Shown: positions 47,960-59,412, counted from the stretch's first letter. The stretch is 64,000 nt of DNA from Turbatrix aceti (GCA_963969345.1 OZ017770.1:3233246-3297245), one strand, 5' to 3'. A program made the numbers and translations. Notes: generated by a model not told the origin, from the letters alone.

Positions 47960-49800
47960 ATGTCAACTTCTTCAATGTTGTTGTCACTCGAGCACTCAAT
48001 ATTTAGCCATGGTCCAAGCTCACGCGAGCATTTAATAATTCTTGTTCTTTTCATCACAACGTTGAGTATTATTCCCGTCGGATACCACATTATAGTGCTC
48101 AACGTGCCGGCATCCACAATTCAGCAGGCCATAGTCAGAAATACCGAAGCGGGAGGAGGCACTGTGCCACCGCAAACTCTCAGCTTTTTATGGTGTGTTA
48201 AAGATTTGTTTCCAGCAATAATATTTTTTTGTTTTTAGGTCATTTGTGGTATCATGTCAATCCATAGGAGCATTTTGCGGTTGTTTTCTCATTAACAGAC
48301 TCGCTGATTTTTATGGGACAAAAAAATCGTTATTAGTTATCAATAATATTTTTCTGCTAGCAGGCAGCTTTTTTATGTTTTTGTCTTTTTATGTCGAGAC
48401 GTTGTTACTCCTGGCTATCGGCCGTTTACTTATTGGGATCTATACGGGTCTGGCATGCGCACTGGTCCCTATTTTTATCCAAGAAATCATGCCGACTCAT
48501 CTAAAGGTTTGCTGAATCTTGTCAGCTAACAGTCAATTCAATGTTACTTTTAAGGGTCCGCTGAGTTGTTTTGTTCACATAGCAGTATGTGTCGGATCCG
48601 CATTTGGAGCCTTTCTGTCGATCGAATGGATGCTTGGCACTTCGGCAATGTGGCACGTGCTCCTGGCAATTCCCAGCATTTGCGCAATCTTTGAGCTGGC
48701 AGTTAGCAGGTACATTCCGGAGACGCCAAATTACTATTTGGCCAAAGGCGACAAGTTTTCAGCTGCTGATTCTATTGTGTAAGAAATTGAAATTTATTTA
48801 AATTCTTAAAAAAATTATTTTTTTATTTCAGGTTTTATTATTCCGACACCTTTGCCGAATACCACGGTGAAATGGCCATTGAAAAATACAAGCAGCTAGT
48901 TACGAAGGTACCAAATCAGATATCCGTCAATGAAGCTTGGACTGATCCGGAAATCAGAAAAGGAGTCATCCTGGGAATGATTGTCAGTGCGGCACAAATT
49001 TTCAGTGGAAGCATGGCCGCGGTTTCATACTCAACGTCGTGAGTTTGTTTATTGCAATACGTCTTGTCGTACAGGAAAAAAACAATTTTATATTTCTTAA
49101 TCACCTTTTTAGCATGTTCAATGACGTCTCGTTTATTTCCTTCCTCATTCCCTTTGTGCCTAGCCTAGGCGCCATGTTTAGCGTATTTTTGACGCTTCCC
49201 GCAGTGAAACTGGTTGAAACTTGTTCTCGCAAGGAATTGCTCATCAATACGATGGTCGTTTGCGTTATTGCCAATTACCTTATGACTGTTTTTTCGTTGA
49301 TTTCTGAAGCATTTGGCGGCGGAAGCTGGGCTTCGATCGCGTTTGCCATGACTTTCTTGCTGCTTGGCACGGGATATAACCTAGGTACCGGACCGGTGGC
49401 CTACTTCATGCCTGGCGAGCTGGTTCCCCCAAAAGCGAGCGGCATTGCCATGAGCTTTTCGGTTGCCGTTAATTGGTTATGCACAATGGTTACGACAATT
49501 ATCTACTACCCTCTGATTGAAGCCGTTGGCGGTTGGAGCTATCTTCTATTCGCACTTCCCACGTCAGTTTTTTCTTGAATTCCCTGTTTAGTATGCAAAA
49601 CTACATGTTTCAGGACCATTGGCGTGGCAATTTTGCACTTCTGGTTACCAGACAACTTGGAGCACATTGCGACCCCTCCTGACGGGCTCATTCTTACCTG
49701 TAATGTTCCATTCAGCGAAGATGATGGCAGTTACGGTACATTTGACAACAACGCTGGTAACAATAGCTCATGCGAATCTGCCGGGTCTGCATATCTTTGA
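47960..49800 (+). CDS. SLC2-type facilitative sugar transporter (MFS)
   Basis: Exons 47960-48192, 48239-48506, 48555-48778, 48832-49038, 49113-49562 and 49614-49800 give 522 residues with about twelve membrane spans. Family landmarks: GYHIIVLNVP in TM1; LADFYGTKKSLL as a degenerate loop-2 R-x-G-R-R/K; GRLLIGIYTGL in TM4; RYIPETPNYYL for the PESPRYLL signature after TM6; AAQIFSGSMAAVSYS in place of QQLSGINAVFYYS in TM7; GPVAYFMPGELVPPKASG in TM10. Because the QLS and loop-2 motifs are altered, the substrate may not be glucose. The soluble C-terminal tail is Asn/Ser/Gly-rich. One acceptor (CTTTTAAG before 48555) is a non-preferred AAG. Confidence 0.85.
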
Positions 49801-50415
49801 TGTAAAAAATGTTTGCTCCCTCTTTCATTTCCATTTTTGTTATACTGTTTTTTTCGCATTTGAAAATATTCATAAAATTTTGTAACAAAGAAGGAAAGGG
49901 CAGCTATTTTTCTTTGATGTGCATTTATCCTACTTATAGACGCTAAAAAATAGACATTCTGAAATAGAATTCTCTATGACTGGAACAATGACTCAGCAGC
50001 AGCTTTTCCTGTCATGAAACGTGTCAAGTGAGTGAATGCACGCGATGGTAAACCAGCTGCGTTTGCGGACTCATGCCGATCTGCCTGCCTGTCTGAAGAC
50101 CAGCAAACTAGTGCTACTGCTTTGAAGAGGCAGTCACCAAAAGCGCGACATTCATTAACCTTTTCCGGACACTAATTGTTGGAATACGCATAAGATAAAG
50201 TAAAAACTTACTTGGAATTCGAGAATAAAGATGTTGCACCCCGGAAAATGGCACTTGAGTTGCAAAGAGCTCTCGCGCATCCGCGCATCGTATTCATCAT
50301 TGTCACCACTTTGTTTATGGAAAAATAAGGCACGCCAGCCAACGCCTTTTCACTTTGCTTGGTGCCCAAAAAGTCCTCATTCTTTCTGTCCCCGTTATTA
50401 TCGTCTTGCTACATC
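49801..50415. other. Intergenic region, homeobox gene promoter
   Basis: The 3' flank of the transporter and 5' flank of the homeobox gene. There is a CATTTGAAAATATTC AT-rich part then mixed sequence; no distinct element is claimed. Confidence 0.4.
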
Positions 50416-51099
50416 ATGTCGGGAATTGGAGTTCCGGATTACTGTCAGGTTATGAAAGTTACAAGTAAGTTTATCATTTGTGTCCTGCGTTTGATCTTTC
50501 GTTTTTGTACAGCTGCCAATGGCGATGTAAAAGAACTCTTGTTTCCAAAAGCATTAGACCTTGATCGACCCAAACGACCTCGAACAACGTTTTCCAATCA
50601 CCAACTTGTGGCGCTCAGACTCGAGTTTGACAAAAATCCCTACTTAGTGGGCAAGGAGCGTCAGAAACTTGCCGAGCGATTAAGTCTGACTGAGACTCAG
50701 GTAAACAGTGAATATTTTCATACAGCCAGTAGTTTTTGACAGAAAACCATTTTTTCCAACTTTGTAGGTAAAAGTTTGGTTTCAAAACCGACGAACAAAA
50801 TTCAAGCGAAGCAGCAGTGCAACTGGCTTTCAGAATAGGTATTGCAAAAAACATATTAGGCTGTTTGGTGTTTAAAAAATACACGTTCCAGTGATGCGTC
50901 ATTCGACGGCTATGATCACAAATCACCGTGCGATTCCAGAACAAGAACAAAGATGCCCATAAATATCGCTAAACAGGAAAATCCGACAAAACAAGCTCCG
51001 TTTGACTGCCCCCCGACAGCATCATGGACTTTCTCCGAACCACCGCGTGTTGATTGGTCTAAATTTTCCAATTTGTACAGCTCTTGCTATTTTTATTAA
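50416..51099 (+). CDS. ANTP-class homeodomain protein, EMX/NOT/VAX-like
   Basis: Exons 50416-50464, 50513-50700, 50768-50838 and 50892-51099 give 171 residues. The homeodomain spans about residues 35-95: [20 protein letters not shown], then [20 protein letters not shown], then [19 protein letters not shown]. Helix 2 with [11 protein letters not shown] and helix 3 ending RRTKFKR group it with EMX (YVVGAERKQLA), NOT and VAX; the exact orthologue is unsettled. An intron splits the homeodomain between Gln44 and Val45, a position common in NK-like and EMX genes. It is very small: only about 33 residues before and 75 after the homeodomain, with no hexapeptide and an EPPRVDW motif in the tail. It is presumably a DNA-binding regulator of anterior or neural fate. 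Confidence 0.88.
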
Positions 51100-51215
51100 A
51101 ACACCGCAAGCACGTTTATGATTATTTTTTTGTATGTGTGGATATATTACAATCGTAAATGCATGACCAAAGATCAGTGATGCATATCGCAGTCAGTATG
51201 TACACAGAATGATAA

Positions 51216-51830
51216 TTATACGGTTTTCTTGTTTCCCCAGTCGTTGCCTCTTCCGGTGTAGAAGCCGTCGCCGAAGGCGTCGTCAAGCGAGGTCTGCGTC
51301 TTGCCGGGCGACCTGGCAACCGCGGCAGCAGAGCGCGCACCGACAAAGGGAGTGCCCATTCCACCCATCGAGGGATACCCAAAGCCGGATCCTCCGCCGT
51401 AGGGCTGATAGCCTACACCACTACCTATACACGCATCATCACCGATTAGATGGCCCGTATAGCCTTGAATAATGACTCACCATAGGGCGTTGCGCCGCCG
51501 TACGAAGAATAACGATAGCGCGGATAGGGTGCGGATAGACCGCCGCCGGCACCACCGTAACGCATGGCATGAGCGTATCTAATGGCGTAATCGCTGTACG
51601 CATTGCTGAAGACATCAGGGCCATAGCGACGCATCAAGTCAGAGGCAAAAAATTCTGGAGCCTGTTCGTTGTTTCCAGGCCCTATGTAGGGTGCGTCACC
51701 GGTCAGTTGGTTGAGTTCGGTAAGGCCACCCGCTGCTTGAACGGCGCTGATCGCAGAGAACAAAAAAACAATCACTAAAAGCATCACATTAGGATAAATG
51801 TGAAAAAAAGAAACTGTCACCTTTCATCAT
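51216..51830 (-). CDS. Small secreted Gly/Tyr/Ala-rich protein
   Basis: Exons 51821-51830 (only 10 bases), 51481-51774 and 51216-51424 give 170 residues. The first exon encodes MMK plus one base; joining it at TTTTAG completes a clean signal peptide [17 protein letters not shown]. The longer open frame that starts at 51820 inside the intron lacks this. The mature protein is Gly-, Tyr- and Pro-rich ([24 protein letters not shown]) with an [20 protein letters not shown] segment, like structural or antimicrobial-type small secreted nematode proteins. A TATA box lies 88 bases upstream. No named family. Confidence 0.7.
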
Positions 51831-51917
51831 TGACAACTGGAGCAGCAGTGTATCCTCGTAGCGTTCAGAAACTCGGCAATGTACACAATAATCAGTACGT
51901 GTAAAAAATCTTCCGTT

Positions 51918-51925
51918 TATTTATA
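51918..51925 (-). promoter_or_regulatory. TATA box of the small secreted protein gene
   Basis: TATAA-type element TATAAATA on the minus strand, 88 bases from the start codon, in a GGTATAAATAAA context. Confidence 0.5.
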
Positions 51926-52519
51926 CCTAATTCCTGTTCAATCGTCTTTCGAGTGCTACTTAAGAACGCACCCCCAACATGGAGAAATATAATGTAAAAA
52001 AAATCAGCGAGCGGAACAATTGCGAACAAAGGAGGTGGCGATGAATAATGCCTCAAAACAGGTCTTCCTCAGCCAAACGTCGGTACCAAAACGTGGGTTT
52101 ATCATTGTTTCAACAATGGAAGGGGTGACCTGACCCTTTGTTCCCGATCTGTTGGCTCAACTCAGTTGTGATAAAAAATTATGTTCTTTGTTGTATTTTA
52201 CCTTGATTTTTGACGTCAACCAGATAATGTTCTCCTTTCTTTTTCGAAGGCGGAGAAAACGGAAGACATACAGCTACTAATTTTAATTAGATTTTTTTCA
52301 CCTGTTGAAAGGCGGAATTTTCGGATACGATTTGCAATTTGTCGAATAAATGTAACAACATTTTTTTTCCGAGTTCTTTTTCAATTATACAAAAGAAAAA
52401 AGTATCATGTACACGAAAAAAGCCATTGAGACGGTTCAACGATCCATGAGGGGTGGAGGCACATAAGGGCGTCTTGCTGGGCAATACGGCAACGCAATCC
52501 GAGGTCGATCGCCGGCGCC

Positions 52520-52528
52520 TTTAAATAG
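52520..52528 (+). promoter_or_regulatory. TATA-like element of the collagen gene
   Basis: TTTAAATAG in a GC-rich setting, 48 bases before the collagen ATG. Stage-regulated cuticle collagen genes commonly have TATA promoters. Confidence 0.4.
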
Positions 52529-52576
52529 GAGGAGCAACCAAGTTGAAGTGTGGCAGTCTGACGAGCGTTTAGTAAA

Positions 52577-53639
52577 ATGATTCATGACGGCAGCGATTTT
52601 AAGCTAGATCGCATTATTGTACTCACTTCAAGTGTGTTTTGTTGTGTTGTCATTCTGATTACCTGCCTGGCAGTTCCGAAGCTTCATGGAGAGATCAACG
52701 AGATTCACGAGTTCGTCTTCAGCTCCGTACAGGATTTTAAGGTTATTTCATTTATATTTTATTATAGTTTTAATATAGTTACCGTAGATCAATACGGATG
52801 AAGCCTGGGACAGTTTGATGGCTGTCCAGCAAGAAAGCTTCCCCGAAGCACGAAAACTTACCTTTTCGGAATTTGTGCAAAGAAAGCCCCGTAATACCGG
52901 GCTTCCTGATTATTGTGTTTGTGAGCCGATAGTTCCAAACTGCCCGCCTGGTCCTCCGGGACCCCCTGGTCTACCTGGCCCGAAAGGAAGTTGGTGTTTT
53001 GATTTTTATTTTGAAGCTGATTAAAATCATGATTTTTAGATGATGGACGCCCTGGTAGGCCTGGCAAAGGTCCCACTCAATATAACGCAGAAGGCAAACC
53101 AATGTGTGACGTTCCGGACGAGTGTATCCAATGCCCCGCCGGTCCTCCTGGTCCCAAGGGTCCGGATGGTGAGATTGGACCACCTGGACCTGCTGGCAAA
53201 CCTGGTTTCCCCGGATCATCGCTCTCGCACATTCGCGGACCTCCTGGACCTCGTGGACCTTCTGGCGACCCTGGAGCGCCAGGTAAAAGATTATGTTTTT
53301 AAAAAACATAATTGAATTATACATTTTGTAGGACAACCAGGTGCTGACGGATCGCCTGGTCCTTCCGCTGACGCGGTTGTTAGAATGGTCAGTCAACCTG
53401 GCCCTAAAGGCCCTAACGGAAACGTAGGACCCCAAGGTCCTGCAGGTAAAAAGGGTGAAGATGGTTTGCCTGGCGAGCAGGGACCACAAGGACCCGCCGG
53501 TCCGGCCGGCATCGACGGCAAGCCAGGTCTCGATGGTGACAACGGTCGTCGTGGTAATCCTGGTATTCCCGGCAGCGATGCCGCTTACTGCCCGTGTCCT
53601 CCGCGCAGCGCCATTTACATCGCACGTCAGCGAATTTGA
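52577..53639 (+). CDS. Nematode cuticle collagen
   Basis: Exons 52577-52741, 52788-52989, 53040-53282 and 53332-53639 give 305 residues, a typical size. A cytoplasmic/transmembrane N-terminus ([20 protein letters not shown], then [15 protein letters not shown] and DEAWDSLM) is the nematode collagen N-terminal domain. Gly-X-Y blocks follow, broken by cysteine knots: [10 protein letters not shown], then [10 protein letters not shown], and CPCPPRS near the end. The longest uninterrupted triple-helical run is [20 protein letters not shown] onward. Such collagens are secreted by the hypodermis, trimerise through the cysteines and are crosslinked into the cuticle. Its stop is 43 bases from the stop of the opposite-strand GDNF-receptor gene. 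Confidence 0.93.
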
Positions 53640-53643
53640 TCTG

Positions 53644-53649
53644 TTTATT
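53644..53649 (-). terminator. Polyadenylation signal of the GDNF-receptor-like gene
   Basis: AATAAA on the minus strand, 34 bases after that gene's stop and 4 bases from the collagen stop codon, so the minus-strand mRNA should end inside the collagen coding region. Confidence 0.6.
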
Positions 53650-53682
53650 GCTTTTTTGATTGCTTTAACGCGCAAGGCGTAC

Positions 53683-55966
53683 TCAAAGTACCCACTGGCA
53701 AAAGACAACAGAGATAATCGATATAATAAATGAAAGATAAATCTGTCGAATGATAGAAAAGGCCACGTTTAGGGGAGGGGGAGGAGGTAACCCGTCGAGA
53801 AGATCGATTACGCGGATCTGTTTTACCGCTGAAAGAATTATTTGATACCTATCGGTTTGCTCGAGGAGGAAGTTGAACTGCAGCTTCCGAACGTAGGATG
53901 CGCAAGTCTAAAAAAAATTAAGTATATTAGTTTCCTAAAATCAAAAATCTCGATTTACTCACCTTTTCCAGACGACCGACGTGCCATCGTGCAACAGTTT
54001 CGTTGGAGTAAAAATCTACGCCATGCCACTGCATTTGAAGGAGGACATTGGACTCCGTCACGTAGTCTTCCAGGATTATGAGACGACAAAGCGTGTTCTG
54101 CAAACAGATATTACGCTCAAAAAAACTTCAAAAACAACAAACTTCAGGCATAACTCGTTCCAGAGCGAATTGAAGACGACTGACAATATCCTTGACCACA
54201 GAGGCTTCGGGACTTACCAAACCCGATGTTTCACGTATTTTCTTAGGCAGTTTTTGTCGTAATAATTTTAACTCAGCAGGAGAGTAGCCCAGCGATATGT
54301 AGAGACCCGGAGCCGGATTTTTTGGAATATCAGCTTGCATGTCACACACAAATTGTCCCGATAGACAGATACATGCACCCCGATCTTCGATGTACAATTT
54401 TTCGCCGTAAGCAATTTTTGTTTGGGTCGTTTCACACGTTCCTTCTGGCAAGCAAGGCAAATGGTGGCAATCTAGTTTTTCGTCCTCCGTGCACTCACAC
54501 CAGGATGAGCACCGACCTGACCAGTCGCTGTATTGCTAAAGATTGATAAAAAAAATTAGTACAAAAAACATGGAAAAACAGCATACCCTAACGATAGAAC
54601 CCTTGTAATGACGAATCCAACTTCCTTCGATGTTGCGCGCTAAGCAGCCTCCTGAAAAAAATTGGTTGCATTACTGATGACATATGTTTTGATTTCGCAC
54701 CTTCTCTTGGCGGGGGCTGAGTGACGTAAAGGTGTGTTGGCAGGGGCTTGGTCGTAAGCATGACGTATGGCGACTCGGTGGCATTGATCGTTGAATTGTC
54801 GTCAAGAACGAGCTTTGCCACCGGGACATCATTTTCCAAGTTGCTTTTTTTGCTTGGATGCGATCCTTGCATTTTGTGTTTAGAAGACTTTTGAACCACC
54901 TCATTGGCATGAGAATCGTTTGGACTCGGAGTCGTTTCTAGGAGAACGACCGGTGGCGGGGGAGACACCCGTTCGTTGTGCAGAAGTTCATACTCGTGCT
55001 GGGCATTGGGCAATGCAGTGGAAGCGATCGAAAGATGTGGTTTCTTTGTTGGGGATTCAATTGCGACTATTTCAGGTACCGTGTGCTTTTCGTTTTTTGC
55101 GTAATCAACCATTGCTTCTTCTAAAATGGAACTAACATGCCGGACAAGACTAATGAAATATTATACCGACCTACACAGGGATTGTTGGGCAGCATCAGGG
55201 TCTGAGCCTGAACACAGACATCGTCATGCTTTGGACAGAAACATGGCATTTCTAGCATGGTACCCCGAATAGACATGAGACTTTTACGACACAGGGAGAT
55301 TCTCGTAGACGTGCATACACCCCCAACAGTTACGGAACACGTTTCGTTGAGCAGGGGGAGTCTTCGTCTGAATTCGAAATGACAATGCATGAAACCTGCT
55401 AGATAATTTTCCGCAAGCTTACCTGCAATACGAGTCGGCATTGCACTGCTTAATTGCACTGCTACACGATGTTTGCGCTTTGTCATCGTAATCGTAAAGG
55501 CATTTAGGATACATTAAATGCTGAAAATTAAATTAAATGCAAACAACTTTAAATTGGCCAATTTAACCTGGAAGTGCTTGCATTCGGCATCATCCATTGC
55601 GCACTGGCAGAATGTCATCGCCTCCGCAAGCTGTTTGGCGACGTAGAGCGAAAAGCGACGAAGTGCCTTAAAAAGAAACGACAGTTAACGCATTTCTTCT
55701 AATCAAACAAGCGGAGATAAAAACTCACGGCTGCACATTGATGGCGAACGCATGATGCCGTTGAACTGCAGCGAATTTGAACCTCACTCAAGTGCCATTT
55801 GCATGTTTCGTTCAATTCACAACGCTTGTTTGCATATTGGCATGTGCTCCCTGAATCAGATACGACAATAGATATTGAATTAGGCAAGGTGAAGTATGAA
55901 AACTCTACTTTTTTGACCACTGGTCAAGGATAACCAGGTAAGCGTGCAAATGAGCGCCCACTTCAT
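53683..55966 (-). CDS. Gfrl: GDNF-receptor-like protein, 3' half: two GDNF domains and GPI tail
   Basis: Exons 55909-55966, 55729-55850, 55568-55666, 55423-55520, 55171-55367, 54701-55120, 54587-54651, 54143-54535, 53963-54097 and 53683-53907 give 603 residues. A signal peptide MKWALICTLTWLSLTSGQK leads directly into a GDNF domain (CQYANKRCELNETCKWHL ... FCQCAMDDAECKHF) and a second one (CSSAIKQCNADSYCRRRL ... CRKSLMSIRGTMLEMPCFC). A Ser/Pro/Lys-rich spacer follows, then a conserved tail module (CICLSGQFVCDMQ; GLYISLGYSPAEL) and a final hydrophobic stretch (YLSFIISIISVVFCQWVL), which fits GPI anchoring, as in GFR-alpha and GAS1. Family members are co-receptors for GDNF-type ligands. The exon starting at 55850 is phase-compatible with the exon ending at 57488, so this may be the short isoform of one locus with the next feature. 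Confidence 0.82.
53725..53730 (+). terminator. Polyadenylation signal of the collagen gene
   Basis: AATAAA on the plus strand, 85 bases after the collagen stop, lying within the last coding exon of the opposite-strand gene. Confidence 0.6.
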
Positions 55967-57479
55967 TGCAAATGACCCTAGCTGATTGCGTTGTGAAAGT
56001 TCACAGCAGAAGTCATGTCTGTCTTAAAAAACAAAAAGGAATCGAATATAGACCTGGTTGTAAGCACGTAGATGTCTGGCCGAAAGCATTTGACAAGCTA
56101 TCACGCAAAAAAACTGTTGAACGCGCCTTGTTGTAAATTAAAAACTTTATTATAGCCCCGGCATGGCCCCAAGCAAAGCATCAAGCCTCGGGTGGTCCTT
56201 AAAATTGCTTCATATGAACCGAGAGACAACCAGTTAGTTTTCCAAGCCTATCTGCCAAGTAAGGCGGAATGCGCGCTTCTATTGGCTCTTGACGAATGTC
56301 ATTTCCGCTGGCGGGTCCTTACCGGACGTCAATCGCAAAATATGTAAGTTAAATTATCAGGCAGAGCAAAGTCAGAGCCGAGAGCCTTCTGTTGCGAGTG
56401 TTCGATGACTAATCAGACGGCAGAAAGCTTGAAAGGTGTGGAGGACTGTCTCAAAAGTTTTGCAGTCGGTTGACTCTGGCAGCACCCCCGCCCCAACTTT
56501 CCATTGTCATCGCAAGTCACTCAAAAAATATACATATTTGACTAATCCTTTTTTGTGCAAGACAATTGACTTTTTGTTTTAAAAACCACGGAAGCAGATT
56601 TTTTGCAACATATTGATAGGGTCAACAAAGAGCACACAATGATGCGAGGAGACAAAAAAATGGTAGAGAAAGCGACGGCAAAAAAAATGAACAGAAAGTT
56701 GTAATTAGTCAAACGGCTATACATAAGTAACCATAAGCATGAAAAATAAAAAGCCAATTAAACATGAAAAAAAATATGTGTATGATGGTGAAAAAACAGA
56801 TTGAAATGATGAAAGAAGTAAAAGCGGCACCCCCTCTCGCATCAGATTTCAAAAAATAAATTTGCGTGCACACGCGCGAAAAAAATTTGTGATATGAGAA
56901 GTAACACTTATCACAAATAAAAGATGGCTATTAACCCGCCGGCAAAACAGGCGTGGCAGTGACTAACTTTCACTTCGAACTTGTAAAAAAAAGGGATAGT
57001 AGGGGTGAGCGTTGAAGAAAAAATACTTATGTGACCAAAATCGCCGACAGCAGTCAGGAAAACAAACCCCCTACCCCCCTCTCTTCCTTTCCTGTGTTCG
57101 GCGCATTCCCACGCGCCTCATAAACATGGACCCGTGCGAATGTACCTGAAATGAATGAAACAGAAACCCATTGGGTGTCTGACAACGTGCCTGGACCAAA
57201 AAGTTTAATCATAGACGCATAATACAAAATAAAAGCAAACAAAGAAAAAAAAGAAGCAGACTTTTTCGGTTTTGACTATTTTTTTTATTCACGTTAAATA
57301 AAGCGTGCAAGTCCTTGAGCTTCCTTGCACAAATTCGGATGGCTTTTGTGTCCAAGAAAGTGAATAAAAGCGACAAAAAATCCTTAAACTTAATTGAAAA
57401 TGGCGTTTCAAAAAATGTCGGTACTTAGCGGCCACTTATTGCTTCAACTTGCCAATAAAAAAATTGTTAACCGAAAGAT
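55967..57479. other. Large intron or intergenic region of the GDNF-receptor locus
   Basis: Separates the two GDNF-domain exon groups. If the locus is one gene, this is a 1.6-kb intron holding the promoter of the short isoform. A possible extra exon (acceptor near 57150, frame ending GGLFS) was noted, with weak support. Confidence 0.5.
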
Positions 57480-59412
57480 TTACGAACCTGATGCGGTAAC
57501 GGGGCGTCGAATTGATAGCTCCTTTCCGGACATTACCAGAGGCTCGTTGGGCTCAGCTGCCAGCGTTGACTTAGTTGCTTTTTCAACGGGATCCCAGTAG
57601 AGGGTGACCGTTGGAGGCAACGGCGTTGTAGTTGTCGTCGTTGTGAAAAACGCAGTCGTCGCAGAAGGCCTTGGTGTTGTCGGTGGCGCCGTAGAAGTGA
57701 TTGGTTTTGCTGTGGTAGTTGTTGTCGTAGTTGTTGTTAGGGGAGCATTGGTTGTACGTAGTCTTGAGCGGGTCGGAGGTCTCGGTAAGGTTGTCATTAC
57801 CGTTTCTCTTGTTGTTGGTACTCTGAAATCCGTATTTATTATCCAGATTATTACAATAAAGTCCTACAGATGAGTAGTTGTCACGGCATTGACGTTCATC
57901 CAAGAATAACTGTTTGTTTTCAAAATTTTTTCTTTTTCTTTTCTCTCCCGTTCTTCTTGTTCTTGACGTTGACGTTCGCGTTCACGCTGAAGTTTCTCCC
58001 GTTCGTCTTGCTGTCTACGAACCATTTCTTGGTATTCCTGATTCCTGCGTTGCCATTCTCGCTCCCGGGCCAGACGTTCACGTTCATAGTCTATTGTTGT
58101 AGGAGGAATGAAGGGGGTTGTAGTTGGGGGAGGTTGGGTAGTGGTAGTTGTTGTCGTCGTAGTAGTCGTCGTTGACGTCGTTGTCGTAGCAGTAGTTGTC
58201 TTCGGCCACGATGGAGCAGGAGCAAACCACTTCTGAACTCCATTCTGGCTATTTTGATATGTAACACTCGTATCGCCGTGATGCTGGCGATATCGCTCTA
58301 CGTACGAAGGTGCTGAGGTATTTGCATACTGAGAAACGTACCCGGAAAGGTTCAGCTCGTCTAAATAATTGCTTTCGTAGGCGGATAAATGCAAACAAAG
58401 GAGACTTACAGATGCACTTATTATAATTGGTTTGCAATCGAATCCAATGACAATCAGAGTTGCGATCGACACACGTACACGTTCCTAGACCTGTCCAACT
58501 GATACCCTCAAACGCCTGCCAACAGTTGTCGCGATTTGACATGCGACACTGGTTTTGAGCGTCAACTATGCACGATTCACGAAAAATTTTCCACAATTCT
58601 CGACAGGATATGTGCTTGAGACAGACACCGTAGAGAGCGTCATGACAGCTCAGAGTACCGCTAATTGGGCGAACAGCCGGAAGTTCTGTAACAAAATTTT
58701 TGCAAAGTGACTTGTTGCCTTGTCTCACCATTATTGAGTTCTGTTTTCCACTGTCGGATTTGAGCGGCTTCCGGTGATCGAGACGTTCGCTTTGTAACCG
58801 TTGTTGTTTGATCTATTTTCGAGGCAATGTCATAATTCGTATTTAAAGGGCGTGCAGTCTTATGATATGTTAAAAAATTCTGAGCATTGAGTTGGCTTTC
58901 GCACGGGTGCGCCCATATCTTTGTGCGAAAATGATCACACTCCCTGGCTGCACCTGAAACAATAAAAGAAGTTAATAAATGGTGTTACGACAAATGCTTT
59001 AGGCTTGCCGTAATTTTCGTAGCACCAGCAAGAACCGTTGTAAATTCCTAGGATATCCCGAATTGAGCGTAGGCAGTGCACGCATTCTGATATTGTATTT
59101 GTTTGGCAGTCTGAATGTTTACGTGCTATTTTTATTCAGCCTTTTTTTTAACAAACCATGAACAGATACTCCGCACTTTGATTCAAAGTGTCGCAGATGA
59201 TGATGGCATTCAGGAATTCTTTTACAAAGCGTTTTTAAGTGCAGACAACTGAATACATCTAAAAAAGCGCGCCATAAAAGCAAGCGAAAAAAGAGGGGAA
59301 AGAAAAGAAAAAAAAGACGAAAGCGTCGAGACAAACCAGGTTCATTGGAACTACTTGATACCACGCATGTTGTAATCAGTGCAAGGAATATGGAACAAAA
59401 TAATCGCACCAT
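57480..59412 (-). CDS. Gfrl: GDNF-receptor-like protein, 5' half: two GDNF domains and mucin-like region
   Basis: Exons 59337-59412, 59157-59258, 59009-59110, 58729-58953, 58410-58685, 57868-58360 and 57480-57822 give 538 residues if the last exon is read to its stop. A signal peptide (MVRLFCSIFLALITTCVVSS) is followed by GDNF domain 1 (CLHLKTLCKRIPECHHHL ... SCWCYENYG), whose exon needs a GC donor (G/GCAAGC), and GDNF domain 2 (CLKHISCRELWKIFRESC ... TCTCVDRNSDCHW). After these come a poly-Thr mucin-like run, a highly charged Arg/Glu/Gln helix (about residues 340-400) and a second Thr-rich stretch. There is no membrane span or GPI tail, which is odd for the family. The last coding bases form a donor (TCAG/GTTCGT, where GGT TCG is followed by TAA) that joins in phase to the downstream GDNF exons. 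Confidence 0.78.

Larger units (their letters stand above)
51831..52576. other. Divergent promoter region
   Basis: Lies between the small secreted protein gene (-) and the cuticle collagen gene (+). Both flanking genes have TATA-like elements here. No other features were recognised. Confidence 0.5.

Noticed and set aside
54212..54218. GTAAGT inside a GDNF-receptor exon
   Set aside because: Reading through keeps a conserved-looking helix (VSPEASVVKDIVSRLQFALE) and joins in phase at a later GTTTGT donor, so this is probably not used or only an alternative.
55367..55430. Apparent +1 frameshift (TGC AGG TAA) in the GDNF-receptor gene, as the next frame carries more of the domain
   Set aside because: A normal 55-base intron from GTAAGC at 55422 to GAATTCAG at 55368 restores phase and gives CR-x-RL as expected for the domain.
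57054..57150. Possible additional terminal exon after the upstream GDNF-receptor exons
   Set aside because: Phase fits, but the encoded tail (ending GVGGLFS) has no family resemblance; reading to the immediate stop or joining to 55850 explains the donor better.
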